In this document: positions 17,252-25,196 of the stretch, piece after piece
Numbering within the stretch: position 1 is the first letter of the stretch
How the letters are laid out: each line of letters begins with the position of its first letter
From: JBAYJY01 sp041664945
GTDB lineage: Bacteria > UBP15 > UBA6099
Direction: 5' to 3'
DNA length: 40,742 nt
NCBI GenBank assembly: GCA_041664945.1
Contig: JBAYJY010000018.1
Span: 1 to 40,742 of the forward strand
Translations under genes and position numbers: made by a program
Notes under the pieces: model-generated
The model's input: only the letters and a program-made list of their open reading frames with translations
What the model was told of the DNA's origin: nothing
Databases searched by the model: none

Positions 17252-17674
17252 ATGAAAATTTTCAGCATCGGAATTAAAAACAACGCGCTTATCAACATAG
17301 GGATCGAAAACGAGGGCCTGATGAATCTCGGCATCGTCAACAAGGGGGTTTTCAACACAGGCATCTATAACCGGGGACTCGTGAACAACGGGATCGTCAA
17401 TCACGGCGGATTCAACATGGGTATCGTCAACAAGGGCATGTCGAACTTCGGACTCGTGAATTTCGGACTGTTCAACAACGGGCTTGTGAACAGGGGCCTC
17501 GAAGTAGCCGGCGTTTTCAGCTACGGAATCAAAAATAACGGTTTCATCAACCGTGGCCTCCTAAACAAGGGCTTCATCAATAAGGGTTTCGCGAACAAGG
17601 GCTTGATCAACAGCGGCATCCTCAACCTCGGGATCATCAACTGCAGGCGGTCCGTCGCTGAATTGGTAAAATGA
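17252..17674 (+). CDS. Pentapeptide-repeat solenoid protein (25 tandem pentads)
   Basis: A 140-residue protein made almost entirely of five-residue repeats. Residues 7-131 form 25 uninterrupted pentads of the pattern Gly-hydrophobic-x-Asn-x (for example GIVNK, GLVNN, GFINR). Gly is first in 24 of them and Asn fourth in 23. Only GLEVA-GVFSY (82-91) breaks the Asn column. This N-x-G register resembles the Pentapeptide_2/MPTR type known from mycobacterial PPE proteins rather than the A(D/N)Lxx type. A right-handed quadrilateral beta-helix of about six coils is the expected fold. There is no signal peptide or other domain, and a short basic tail (RRSVAELVK) ends it. AGAAGGAGAATAAT before the ATG is a strong ribosome site. 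Function is unknown; the basic charge argues against a DNA-mimic gyrase protector. Confidence 0.9.
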   Translation: MKIFSIGIKNNALINIGIENEGLMNLGIVNKGVFNTGIYNRGLVNNGIVNHGGFNMGIVNKGMSNFGLVNFGLFNNGLVNRGLEVAGVFSYGIKNNGFINRGLLNKGFINKGFANKGLINSGILNLGIINCRRSVAELVK

Positions 17675-17716
17675 GTCTTTTAGAACAATTAGCAAATAAC
17701 ACTGACAAAGACTTTC

Positions 17717-17741
17717 ATTCCCGAATGTAACTATCGGGAAT
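17717..17741. repeat. Palindromic element ATTCCCGA...TCGGGAAT
   Basis: An 8-bp perfect inverted repeat (ATTCCCGA / TCGGGAAT) with a 9-base loop lies between the pentapeptide gene and nth. A close relative lies at 25140-25168 (about 24 of 29 bases identical), where the palindrome is imperfect. This looks like a dispersed REP-type element and could also act as a weak terminator, although no T-tract follows directly. Confidence 0.6.
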
Positions 17742-17814
17742 CCGTTTCATTTTTTTGAGATCATTATTATGATAGAATAATTTATTGCTGAAAGGTTCAA
17801 TAACGGAGGAAATA

Positions 17815-18462
17815 ATGGCGAGCGCAGACCTTAAAAAGAAAGCCAAACAAATATTCGACTTGCTAAGCAAAGAATACCCGGACGCCGGCTGTTCGCTGCG
17901 GCACGCAGATCCGCTTGAACTCCTGATCGCTACGATTCTCTCCGCCCAATGCACGGACGAACGCGTGAACATCGTCACTAAAGATCTGTTCAAAAAATAT
18001 AGATCCGTTAAGGATTATGCGAACGCGGAGCTTCCGGAACTCGAGAATGACATTCATTCGACGGGCTTCTACAAGAACAAAGCAAAAAACATAAAGAACT
18101 GTTGCTCTGAAATAATCGAGAAGCACGGCGGCAAAGTTCCGAAAACGATGGAAGAACTCGTTAAGCTTCCGGGCATCGGGCGCAAGACTGCGAACGTCGT
18201 CCTTGGCAACGCCTTCGGAGTCCCCGGCATAGTTGTCGACACGCACGTTTTACGTTTATCCCAACGGCTCGGACTTACCAGGAACGAAGATCCCGTCAAG
18301 ATAGAGTTCGATCTGATGGAGCTTTTCCCAAAAGACGGCTGGACGCAGATCTCTCATCAGATCGTCTACCACGGCAGAGCTGTCTGCAACGCGCGCAAGC
18401 CTCTTTGCGACGCCTGCAAACTGCTCAAGCATTGCGACTTCGGACAAGCAGCGCTGAAATGA
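17815..18462 (+). CDS. nth: Endonuclease III (DNA glycosylase/AP lyase)
   Basis: A 215-residue base-excision repair enzyme that removes oxidised pyrimidines and nicks the abasic site by beta-elimination. The HhH motif LPGIGRKTANVVL (118-130) contains the lyase Lys124. The GVPGIVVDTHV segment carries catalytic Asp142. The C-terminal iron-sulfur loop has the exact Cys-x6-Cys-x2-Cys-x5-Cys spacing (C191, C198, C201, C207). Length and motifs are standard for the family. The ATG at 17815 follows ACGGAGGAAATA, a near-ideal ribosome site; an upstream in-frame ATG at 17785 lacks one. It converges on the lipid-kinase gene 24 bases downstream across a short AT-rich inverted repeat. Confidence 0.96.
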   Translation: MASADLKKKAKQIFDLLSKEYPDAGCSLRHADPLELLIATILSAQCTDERVNIVTKDLFKKYRSVKDYANAELPELENDIHSTGFYKNKAKNIKNCCSEIIEKHGGKVPKTMEELVKLPGIGRKTANVVLGNAFGVPGIVVDTHVLRLSQRLGLTRNEDPVKIEFDLMELFPKDGWTQISHQIVYHGRAVCNARKPLCDACKLLKHCDFGQAALK

Positions 18463-18486
18463 TCGCGTTAATTTTCGTATTGGAAA

Positions 18487-19434
18487 TTAATTTTGAGGCG
18501 CAGGCGCTTTCAGCCTTATCGCGCCGGGGATTATCTTCAATTCTATCGGCAGTTTCCCAGGCTGTTCGCCGTCCATGTCAATCATAACATCATCTTCCGA
18601 ATTTGCCTTGACGTGCGATGCGTGAAAATATTCCACTTTTTCTGTAAATTCGATGATATCGCCGGTATATAGCTTGCGAATCCACTTGATCGATTCCTTA
18701 ATATTCATGTCGCCCATGATAATGACATCGAATTTGCCGCTATCCAGCCGCGCGTTCTTCGCGATCCGCATCCCGCCCGCGAAATATTGTCCGTTGGCTA
18801 CTATCACATTCTTGATCCTTCGTTCGCCGATAGGCTTGCCGTCAACTTCCAACTGGACGATTTTGTTCCGGTAATAAATCTGCGACTTCGCCATCCCCAA
18901 TAGAAACGACATGAACCCGCGCAGAAATTTCGACGAGTTGTTCACCCGGTAAACGACATCGCCGCCCATCCCGAAATCGGTTATGTTGATGAAATAATGC
19001 TCGGCCGTTTCGCCGTCGTGTTTCTGGAGAGTGACATGCCCCACATCGCAGCGCTGCGTGTCGCGGCCGCTCAGAAGCTTCACGCCCTCTTTAAAATCCC
19101 TCGGTATTCCGGATGTTTTGATGAAGTCGCAGCCGGTGCCCATGCACAGAATTCCGAGAACCGCGTCTTCCTTGATCAGCTTGCCGTTCTCAAAAAAACC
19201 GTTGACCGTCTCGTTGATAGTTCCGTCGCCGCCGATGCAGACAATCATCTCGTAGCCTGCTTTCAGCGCTTCCGCCGTGATGCGCGTCGCGTCGCGCGGC
19301 TCCTTCGTGAATTCGTGATCGAAATTGGGAAGATACTCGTGAATAGTCTGCTCGATTTGTGGCCATATCTTAAGCGTACGCCCATTTGCCGAGCGAGGGT
19401 TGACTACAAATTTTGTTTTAAAATATTCAGCCAT
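18487..19434 (-). CDS. Diacylglycerol/lipid kinase family protein (DAGK catalytic domain)
   Basis: A 315-residue soluble kinase of the DagK/YegS/BmrU superfamily, which phosphorylates lipid hydroxyls with ATP at the membrane face. Motifs visible: NPRSANGRT near the N-terminus (family NPxSG), IGGDGTINETVNG (nucleotide-binding GGDGT) and GTGCDF, where the family normally has GTGND or GTxNDF. The C-terminal beta-sandwich carries MGDMNIKESIKWIRKLYTG and DGE. The ATG at 19434 puts the first strand at residue 3; in-frame upstream starts to 19518 would overlap the Fe-S gene and add no domain. It is the last gene of a three-gene minus-strand operon with the Fe-S and FAD proteins. The lipid substrate is unknown. 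Confidence 0.85.
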   Translation of the reverse strand: MAEYFKTKFVVNPRSANGRTLKIWPQIEQTIHEYLPNFDHEFTKEPRDATRITAEALKAGYEMIVCIGGDGTINETVNGFFENGKLIKEDAVLGILCMGTGCDFIKTSGIPRDFKEGVKLLSGRDTQRCDVGHVTLQKHDGETAEHYFINITDFGMGGDVVYRVNNSSKFLRGFMSFLLGMAKSQIYYRNKIVQLEVDGKPIGERRIKNVIVANGQYFAGGMRIAKNARLDSGKFDVIIMGDMNIKESIKWIRKLYTGDIIEFTEKVEYFHASHVKANSEDDVMIDMDGEQPGKLPIELKIIPGAIRLKAPAPQN

Positions 19435-19480
19435 TGTTGTTAATCCATCAAATCCGGGCGTGAAAAAACATGCCCGTCTT

Positions 19481-20593
19481 TCATCCATCGAGCCGCTCCG
19501 CGACAAGCGAAATGACATCCCTCACCGTCATCTTCGGGTCGGCGCGGTGGAAAGTTCGCTCGCACGTCGGGCATGCTGTCGCGAGTATGTCCGCCGCCGC
19601 TTCGTTGAATTCCTCAAGCCTTTTTTTCGTGATATCGCGCGACACTCCGGGAGCAGTGAGCGGGAGCAACCCCCCGCCGCCGCAGCAGTAATTCTTGTCG
19701 CGGTTCCAACTGAACTCGGTTATGTTGTCCGCAAAATATATTTTTTCGAGAAGATAGCGCGGCGGATCGAACACCCCGAAATACTTCGCGAGATGGCAGG
19801 GATCGTGATACATCACCGTCTCGTTGCGGCGCGGCTTCAATTGCAGCCTGCCGGATTTAACGTTCTCCGCCACAAGCTCAGTCGCATGAACGAATTTCGA
19901 CTTAATATGGACTCCGTATTCGGCGTATTTAAGCTTCAACGTCGCCATGCAGCTCGGGCAGCCGGTAACTATCGTTTCATACTGGTTGAGAATCTCCGCG
20001 TTCTGCCTGGCGACCTCCTTGAACGCCTTCACGTCGCCGCTCAGCAACGCCGGTGTCCCGCAGCATAGCGCGTCGCCGGCATAGACAGCGAAATCAAGGC
20101 CGCTTCGGTCCATCAGCTTTATCACGCTCTTCGCGAGGTCGGGATAGTGAAAAAGAGTCGTGCAGCCAATAAAATAGAGATATTGAGCGGGTTTGCCCAG
20201 CCTGTGAGCTTGTTCGAGGCCGTCCAGTTTCGCGCGGAGCCTGTCTCCGTAAGGATTCTTGTGTTCAGCGAAAGTCTTGATGTGGCGGTCAAGAAGCGCG
20301 GGCTGAACGCATTTAGAGACAGCCTCCTGCCGCGCCGCCTCAATCACGTCGGGCACATTAATCCGGTGTTTGCAGTATGCGCGACATGTCAAGCAACCGG
20401 CGCAGTGATAGAAAACTTCGGCGACCTCGCGGTCCAGTTCTATAGCTCCGTCCATTATGAGTTGCATGAAATTCAGTTTCGTCGTGGGAGTCACCGTTTC
20501 GCGCGTCTCGGCGTTCGTCACCGGACACGAAAAGCGGCACATCTTCGGGCAGTACGTACAGTATGATATTTCGTGTTTGAATTTGTCGAGCAC
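19481..20593 (-). CDS. CCG-domain Fe-S oxidoreductase (GlcF / HdrD-like)
   Basis: A 370-residue iron-sulfur protein. Two 4Fe-4S clusters are coded by C12-x2-C15-x3-C19-x3-C23P and C64-x2-C67-x2-C70-x3-C74. Two CCG modules follow: C144, CC177-178 with C212PSC, and C266 with CC303-304GGGG and C341PTC. This is the arrangement in glycolate oxidase subunit GlcF, heterodisulfide reductase HdrD and similar electron-transfer partners of FAD-linked oxidases. It begins with GTG 10 bases after the stop of the FAD gene, with GGGGGCG as the ribosome site. It therefore very likely forms a complex with that protein and passes electrons to a membrane acceptor. Confidence 0.92.
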   Translation of the reverse strand: MLDKFKHEISYCTYCPKMCRFSCPVTNAETRETVTPTTKLNFMQLIMDGAIELDREVAEVFYHCAGCLTCRAYCKHRINVPDVIEAARQEAVSKCVQPALLDRHIKTFAEHKNPYGDRLRAKLDGLEQAHRLGKPAQYLYFIGCTTLFHYPDLAKSVIKLMDRSGLDFAVYAGDALCCGTPALLSGDVKAFKEVARQNAEILNQYETIVTGCPSCMATLKLKYAEYGVHIKSKFVHATELVAENVKSGRLQLKPRRNETVMYHDPCHLAKYFGVFDPPRYLLEKIYFADNITEFSWNRDKNYCCGGGGLLPLTAPGVSRDITKKRLEEFNEAAADILATACPTCERTFHRADPKMTVRDVISLVAERLDG

Positions 20594-20603
20594 GCGGCGC
20601 CCC

Positions 20604-22169
20604 CTATTTTTTGAACGGCTTCAGTCCCATTTTTCCCGGGTTGAGGATGTTGTTCGGGTCGATCACGTCCTTGACGTTTTGATAGACGTCGGCAAGCCGG
20701 CCGAGCTCGCGAACCATGTAGGCGGCCTTGTGCATGCCGACTCCGTGGTGGTGCGTCACGGTCGCGCCGGCCTTAAGCGTCACTTCCATCGCGCTGTCCC
20801 AGATTTCGCGGTACAGCGCAACCGCTTCCTCTTCGGTTTTCGCGCGCGAGACGACGCTGAAATAAATCGAGCAGCCGTGAACATATGCGTGCGAAAAATG
20901 GGCCATGATGAACGCGCGCGGCGAAACCGCCTTGCGCACCGCGTCATAGAGCGGCTCGACCTTGTCCCACGTCGTCGCCACCTCGATAGTATCAACAAAC
21001 GAGCCGCGGTCGAACACTCGCGACTGGTTGTATGAAACGTTGTAGCGGTTTTCCCACCAGCGCTTGCCGGGCTCCTCGCCCGCGTCGATTCCGTTGTTTT
21101 TCAGACATATCTCCTGCGCGATCTTCAACTCAGTCGCCGTCATGTCGGGCCGCCCCTCGAACGTAATTACCATCAGGCATTTGCCCTTAACCTTCTCGGC
21201 AAGCTTTCCGGCGACTTTCGGAACGCCGAGCATTATGTTCTGGAAAGCGTCGAAAAAATTGTGCATCGCTGTCTTAACGAGATTCTTCTCTTCCGGCTCG
21301 AACCTGATCGGCGTTTCTACAGAGTCTTCCTTTTTCGAGCCGATGAGTATTGTGTCGAGCTCGTCGTATAACCGGATGGCCGCCGGAACCACGCCCGCGC
21401 GCAATATCAGGCGCATGGATTCCAGCGCGTCATGCACTCCGTGGAAGATGAAGCCCCTGAACAACCGGCTCTCCGGATATGGATAGATGCGCATCGTTCC
21501 CTGCGTTATGACGCCGAGCGTGCCTTCGGAGCCGATGAAAACCTGATCCCAGTTCGGCCCCGCAGCCGAACGCGGCGCCGTCCGCGTCTCGACTATGTCG
21601 CCATTCGGCAACACCACCCGCATCGACATCGCCATGTCCTCGATCTTTCCGTACTTTGCGGAAAGCTGCCCCGCGCTCCGCGCCGCCAGATAGCCGCCCA
21701 GCGCCGAGCAATATATCGAGGACGGGAAATGCCCCATCGTGTATCCTTTTCGGTTCAGTTCCATTTCGAGATGCTGCCCGATTATGCCAGCCTCGGCTGT
21801 CACCGTCAGCGTCGCGTCATTCAAATCGAGTATCCGGTTCATCCGCTTGATGTCCATGATGACTCCGCCGCTGATCGGCAGAGCCCCGCCGCATACTCCG
21901 GAACCCGCCGCGAATGGAATCACCGGGAACTTATCCTCATTCGCCAGCTTAAGCAGCGCCACGATCTGTTCCTCGTTTTCCACCCAGACTATCGCGTCCG
22001 GCGGATGCGGAACATGTCCGTGCTGCATCCATATCTGCCCCAGAGGCCACAAATCCCTCGAATACGCTGCCCGATCCGTATCCTTTATGCTCACATTCGC
22101 CGCGCCTACTATTCGCTCCAGCTTACCTATCACGGACGGAGGCAGTTTCGATTCGCTCATCAGATTCAT
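20604..22169 (-). CDS. FAD-binding oxidase/transferase, alkylglycerone-phosphate-synthase-like
   Basis: About 521 residues with an FAD_binding_4 (PCMH-type) domain: the pyrophosphate-binding loop PFAAGSGVCGG, then GGVIMDIKRMNRIL, YCSALGGYLAARSAG and FIGSEGTLGVITQ. The C-terminal FAD-oxidase cap ends VIDPNNILNPGKMG. The late motif TVTHHHGVGMHK is the His-rich HHHG signature of alkyldihydroxyacetonephosphate synthase (ether-lipid formation), which most glycolate/lactate dehydrogenases lack. Unlike plain AGPS it is paired with a CCG Fe-S protein, so a dehydrogenase role is equally possible. ATG 22169 is used; a TTG at 22199 in frame and an ATG at 22160 are alternatives, and none has a good ribosome site. 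It is the first gene of the operon. Confidence 0.85.
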   Translation of the reverse strand: MNLMSESKLPPSVIGKLERIVGAANVSIKDTDRAAYSRDLWPLGQIWMQHGHVPHPPDAIVWVENEEQIVALLKLANEDKFPVIPFAAGSGVCGGALPISGGVIMDIKRMNRILDLNDATLTVTAEAGIIGQHLEMELNRKGYTMGHFPSSIYCSALGGYLAARSAGQLSAKYGKIEDMAMSMRVVLPNGDIVETRTAPRSAAGPNWDQVFIGSEGTLGVITQGTMRIYPYPESRLFRGFIFHGVHDALESMRLILRAGVVPAAIRLYDELDTILIGSKKEDSVETPIRFEPEEKNLVKTAMHNFFDAFQNIMLGVPKVAGKLAEKVKGKCLMVITFEGRPDMTATELKIAQEICLKNNGIDAGEEPGKRWWENRYNVSYNQSRVFDRGSFVDTIEVATTWDKVEPLYDAVRKAVSPRAFIMAHFSHAYVHGCSIYFSVVSRAKTEEEAVALYREIWDSAMEVTLKAGATVTHHHGVGMHKAAYMVRELGRLADVYQNVKDVIDPNNILNPGKMGLKPFKK

Positions 22170-22199
22170 CGCTTTACACCCGGCGCCGCGGACTCTCAA

Positions 22200-22375
22200 T
22201 TCATCGCCCCGCGCCGTTCCTTCTTATATACACGCATTTATAACAAGCATTTTCAATTATACACAATTATTAAACTTATTTAACAAAAATTTCATGTCAA
22301 ACAATATAATAAGAAGATGCGCGGGCCGGGCCAGAAGCTTGATCTGCGAACGGATTGTTTACGGCCGGAGGGAAA
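22200..22375. promoter_or_regulatory. Divergent promoter region
   Basis: An AT-rich gap between the FAD-oxidase operon (minus) and the secreted protein gene (plus). A plus-strand TATAAT lies at 22305-22310 with TTAACA 19 bases upstream (22280-22285), which is longer than the optimum spacing. No clear minus-strand promoter could be picked. Confidence 0.35.
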
Positions 22376-23644
22376 ATGACATTTAAAAAAGCAGCCATAC
22401 TCGCAGGCGCGCTTATATTTCTTTCCTGCGGCGTTGCGCTCGCTGAACGCGAGGCGGCTGCCGCTAAGTTCAATAATGAGGCTGTCGGAGAAGCGATTGT
22501 TAAAATCAGTTTGTCCGCGCCGGGCTACCGCTGGAGCGCCGGGCCGTGGAGCCCTCCGCTTGAAATCCGGCTCGACGGCAAAAAAGTTTCTTCGCTCGTT
22601 CCTTTCCGCGGCGACGAACAGGCAGATTACGATTTCATTTTCGGGCCAGTCGAACCCGGCCGGCACACAGTTTCGCTCGTCGACCCGGCTAAAACGACGC
22701 GTGAACTTAACGTCGCTCCAATCTCTATTAAAATGCTTGCGCCGGTAGATTCCAGCTATGACTCGCTTAGCCACTCCCCGATCCTTCTCGGCAGGCCTGA
22801 AAATGAAAACTCGGACGTTCCGCTCATTTTCTGGTATGCCGAAAAATCGTTGCCGGACGGGAAACTGATCGATTATACCGTCGTGTGGTCGAACGAGGAC
22901 GGCGGAACTCCGACAGCGCAACTGCTGGCTAAGTACGGCCGGACCGTCGACATTGAAAGCATATACACGATGAAGCTCGACAAATCCGGCGCAGTCGTCT
23001 CTGAAATAATTCAGGGCGCAGATCACGTCGTCCGCTCGTTCGCCGGCCGTAAGATCGGCAACCACCCGGTTCTGCGAACCTGCACCACGAACAATATGGT
23101 TGACGACACTGGCGACTCCCCATTCATTTTCACTTATCTGCCCCTGCAATTCGATACCGAAGGAACCCGCGAGCGAATGATGGACCGGCTGCCATGGATT
23201 AACCGAATCGCTTACGAGGAACTGGAAAAAGAAAAAAAGCTCTCCCGCATCGTTCCCGACTTCGGGATGGGCCGCGTCGACGACTTACGGCGCTACGCGC
23301 TTGTGGACCTCGACACGGAATCGTTCGGCTCTGCAATTGAAGTCGCTTTGAAAATTCGCGGCAAGGACAAATGGTACGCAGCCGATCAGGGAATAGCGCC
23401 GATGCGCCTCAACCGGCCGGGCAAAGCGCGCGTCGGAATCTGGCTTCCCGATGGCGTCGGACCTGCCGATATCGAATCGCTTCGCCTGACTGCCGCCGGC
23501 AAACCCGGCGACCGCGTCACTTTTCTTTCGGCAGGCCCGGTGACTTTTCTCGACAAGGAATTCAGGCCGATTCAAATGACTTTTCCCTGGAAGAAAAAAC
23601 AGGCCGCGCCCGTCGGCGGAAAGCCGATCGTAATCACATTCTAA
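22376..23644 (+). CDS. Secreted protein of unknown function
   Basis: A 422-residue protein not recognised as a known family. The ATG at 22376 follows GGAGGGAAA. Residues 1-23 are a signal peptide, ending VALA before E; the CG within it (FLSCG) is a poor lipobox. Residues about 30-110 read like a beta-sandwich (SAPGYRWSAGPWSPPLEIRLDG, then PGRHTVSLVDPA). The rest is an enzyme- or lectin-like beta-rich body containing FIFTYLPLQFD and a C-terminal segment (RVGIWLPDGVGPADIESLRL) that looks like another beta-sandwich. No catalytic motif stands out. It lies 60 bases upstream of the cysteine desulfurase but without clear functional linkage. Confidence 0.75.
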   Translation: MTFKKAAILAGALIFLSCGVALAEREAAAAKFNNEAVGEAIVKISLSAPGYRWSAGPWSPPLEIRLDGKKVSSLVPFRGDEQADYDFIFGPVEPGRHTVSLVDPAKTTRELNVAPISIKMLAPVDSSYDSLSHSPILLGRPENENSDVPLIFWYAEKSLPDGKLIDYTVVWSNEDGGTPTAQLLAKYGRTVDIESIYTMKLDKSGAVVSEIIQGADHVVRSFAGRKIGNHPVLRTCTTNNMVDDTGDSPFIFTYLPLQFDTEGTRERMMDRLPWINRIAYEELEKEKKLSRIVPDFGMGRVDDLRRYALVDLDTESFGSAIEVALKIRGKDKWYAADQGIAPMRLNRPGKARVGIWLPDGVGPADIESLRLTAAGKPGDRVTFLSAGPVTFLDKEFRPIQMTFPWKKKQAAPVGGKPIVITF

Positions 23645-23704
23645 TAATGAAGAAGGTGGCGCTCACAACCATGTTGTGGGTGGAAATGGATACTGCGAAA
23701 CGTA

Positions 23705-24880
23705 ATGAATAAAAATAAACCAATTTACTTCGACAACGCGGCGACGAGCTTCCCGAAACCGCCGGGCGTTGCGCAAGCCGTCGCCCATTTCATTAACGAG
23801 ATCGGCGCGAACCCCGGCAGGTCTGGACACCGGGCTTCAATCGAAGCCGCGCGCGTTCTGTTCGGCGCCCGTGAACTCGTCGCGCAACTCTTCAACGTCC
23901 CCGGCCCTAACAGTTGCGTATTCACATCAAATGCCACTGAGTCGCTCAACCTCGCGCTCAAGGGACTTCTACGCCCGGGCGACCACGCGATAACCACCGG
24001 AATGGAGCACAACTCCGTGATGCGCCCTCTGCGCGCGCTCGAAGCCGCCGGCGTGTCGGTAACCGTTGTTCCCTGTTCCGCAGAAGGGAAGCTCACGCCG
24101 GCGGATGTCGCAACCGCAATTCGCCCCGATACGAAACTCGTTGTCATGAACCACGCATCCAACGTCTCCGGAACGCTTCTTCCGGTCCGTGATATAGGAC
24201 GTGTCTGCCGCGAAAAAGACATCTTGCTCATCGTCGATTGCGCGCAGACCGGCGGCTGTTTCCCGATCGATGTTCAGGCGGACATGATCGACCTGCTCGC
24301 TTTCACCGGCCACAAAGGATTGCTCGGCCCGCAGGGAACAGGCGGCCTCGTCGTCGGCGGCCGGGTGGACATCGCGAAAATGGCGCCTCTGAAACAGGGC
24401 GGCACCGGCAGCGGTTCAGAATACGAAATGCAACCCGGTTTCATGCCGGACGCGTTTGAAGCCGGGACGCCGAACACTCCCGGAATCGCGGGACTCGCCG
24501 CCGGCCTCGAATTTGTTCTGTCAGAGGGCGTCGACGCCATCCACACGCGCGAGCAATCGCTTATGCGCAATCTCATAGCGCTGCTGCGCGATATTCCCGG
24601 CTTGAATATCATCGGCGACCCGGCCCCAAAAACTCGAGTCGCCACGGTTGCCTTCAATATCGGCGGCCTATCGCCATCAGACATCGGGTTCCGGCTCGAC
24701 GACGAATTCGGAATCCTCTGCCGCGTCGGCCTGCACTGCTCGCCCGCCGCCCACAAAACCCTCGGAACCTTCCCCGCCGGCGCCGTCCGTTTCGGCCTCA
24801 GCTATTTTTCAACGGATGAAGAAATCGAACGCGCCGCTGACGCGCTGCGCGCCATTGCCGCCGGAAAGTCATCATCATGA
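23705..24880 (+). CDS. Cysteine desulfurase family protein (class V aminotransferase)
   Basis: A 391-residue PLP enzyme of the SufS/CsdA type that removes sulfur (or selenium) from L-cysteine (or selenocysteine). Visible features: N-terminal YFDNAATSFPKP; SNATESLNLAL; E101-H102-N-S with the cofactor-stacking His; D178-C-A-Q181; the Schiff-base Lys204 in AFTGHKGLLGPQG; and the mobile-loop catalytic Cys345 in VGLHCSPAAH. The sequence matches the subgroup often annotated simply as cysteine desulfurase family protein. Its ATGA stop-start overlap with the DUF3343 gene shows translational coupling and supports a sulfur- or selenium-relay role. The ribosome site is weak, but no better start exists. 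Confidence 0.94.
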   Translation: MNKNKPIYFDNAATSFPKPPGVAQAVAHFINEIGANPGRSGHRASIEAARVLFGARELVAQLFNVPGPNSCVFTSNATESLNLALKGLLRPGDHAITTGMEHNSVMRPLRALEAAGVSVTVVPCSAEGKLTPADVATAIRPDTKLVVMNHASNVSGTLLPVRDIGRVCREKDILLIVDCAQTGGCFPIDVQADMIDLLAFTGHKGLLGPQGTGGLVVGGRVDIAKMAPLKQGGTGSGSEYEMQPGFMPDAFEAGTPNTPGIAGLAAGLEFVLSEGVDAIHTREQSLMRNLIALLRDIPGLNIIGDPAPKTRVATVAFNIGGLSPSDIGFRLDDEFGILCRVGLHCSPAAHKTLGTFPAGAVRFGLSYFSTDEEIERAADALRAIAAGKSSS

Positions 24881-25113
24881 GCGAGAGCCAATACTGCGTC
24901 GTTTTGTTCAATAGCACAAGCCACGCCATGCACGCTGAAAAGATTTGCCGTAAAGCAAACATCGGCATCCGGCTGCTTCCCGTGCCTCGGCAACTCAGCT
25001 CAAGCTGCGGCGTCTGCATGCGTTTTTTCACGCCGGACAAACCGAAGGTCGAAGAAGAACTGGCCGCGAATAATGCAGTCTATGCCGAAATAGTTGAATT
25101 GGATATTTGTTAA
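24877..25113 (+). CDS. DUF3343 putative sulfur/selenium carrier
   Basis: A 78-residue protein with the DUF3343 pattern: a start YCVVLFNSTSHAMHAEK, then the conserved RLLPVPRQLSSSCG with Cys44. Cys44 and Cys47 form a CxxC here (CGVC), whereas from memory the family usually has a single Cys in SSSCG. Family members are linked to selenium or sulfur mobilisation and occur next to cysteine desulfurases. The start codon overlaps the desulfurase stop (ATGA), so the two are coexpressed. The likely role is to accept persulfide or selenide from Cys345 of the neighbour; no recipient pathway gene lies in the window. Confidence 0.88.
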   Translation: MSESQYCVVLFNSTSHAMHAEKICRKANIGIRLLPVPRQLSSSCGVCMRFFTPDKPKVEEELAANNAVYAEIVELDIC

Positions 25114-25121
25114 TCAGCCCC

Positions 25122-25168
25122 GACGATAAAAAAGATCGTCATTCCCGAATGTTGTTATCGTGAATCCT
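25122..25168. repeat. Hairpin plus diverged copy of the ATTCCCGA element
   Basis: GACGAT (25122-25127) and ATCGTC (25135-25140) form a 6-bp stem with a seven-base A-rich loop. It is followed at once by CATTCCCGAATGTTGTTATCG, the second copy of the repeat seen at 17716-17744. It lies between the convergent DUF3343 and glycosyltransferase genes. It may serve as a two-way terminator, but no T-tract is present. Confidence 0.5.
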
Positions 25169-25196
25169 TTGTCACGCTTCAAATGAACTTTTAGTT

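Noticed and set aside
19400..20068. Plus-strand open frame of 222 codons
   Set aside because: It lies opposite the Fe-S oxidoreductase, whose cluster cysteines are all intact on the minus strand.
21432..22283. Plus-strand open frame of 283 codons opposite the FAD-oxidase gene
   Set aside because: Its translation is Arg/His-rich with no motif, and the opposite strand encodes a complete FAD_binding_4 protein.
22292..23149. Minus-strand open frame of 285 codons opposite the secreted protein gene
   Set aside because: No start signal or family; the plus strand has a signal peptide and strong ribosome site.
25122..25140. Rho-independent terminator
   Set aside because: The stem is short and no T-tract follows on either strand, so it is listed only as a hairpin.
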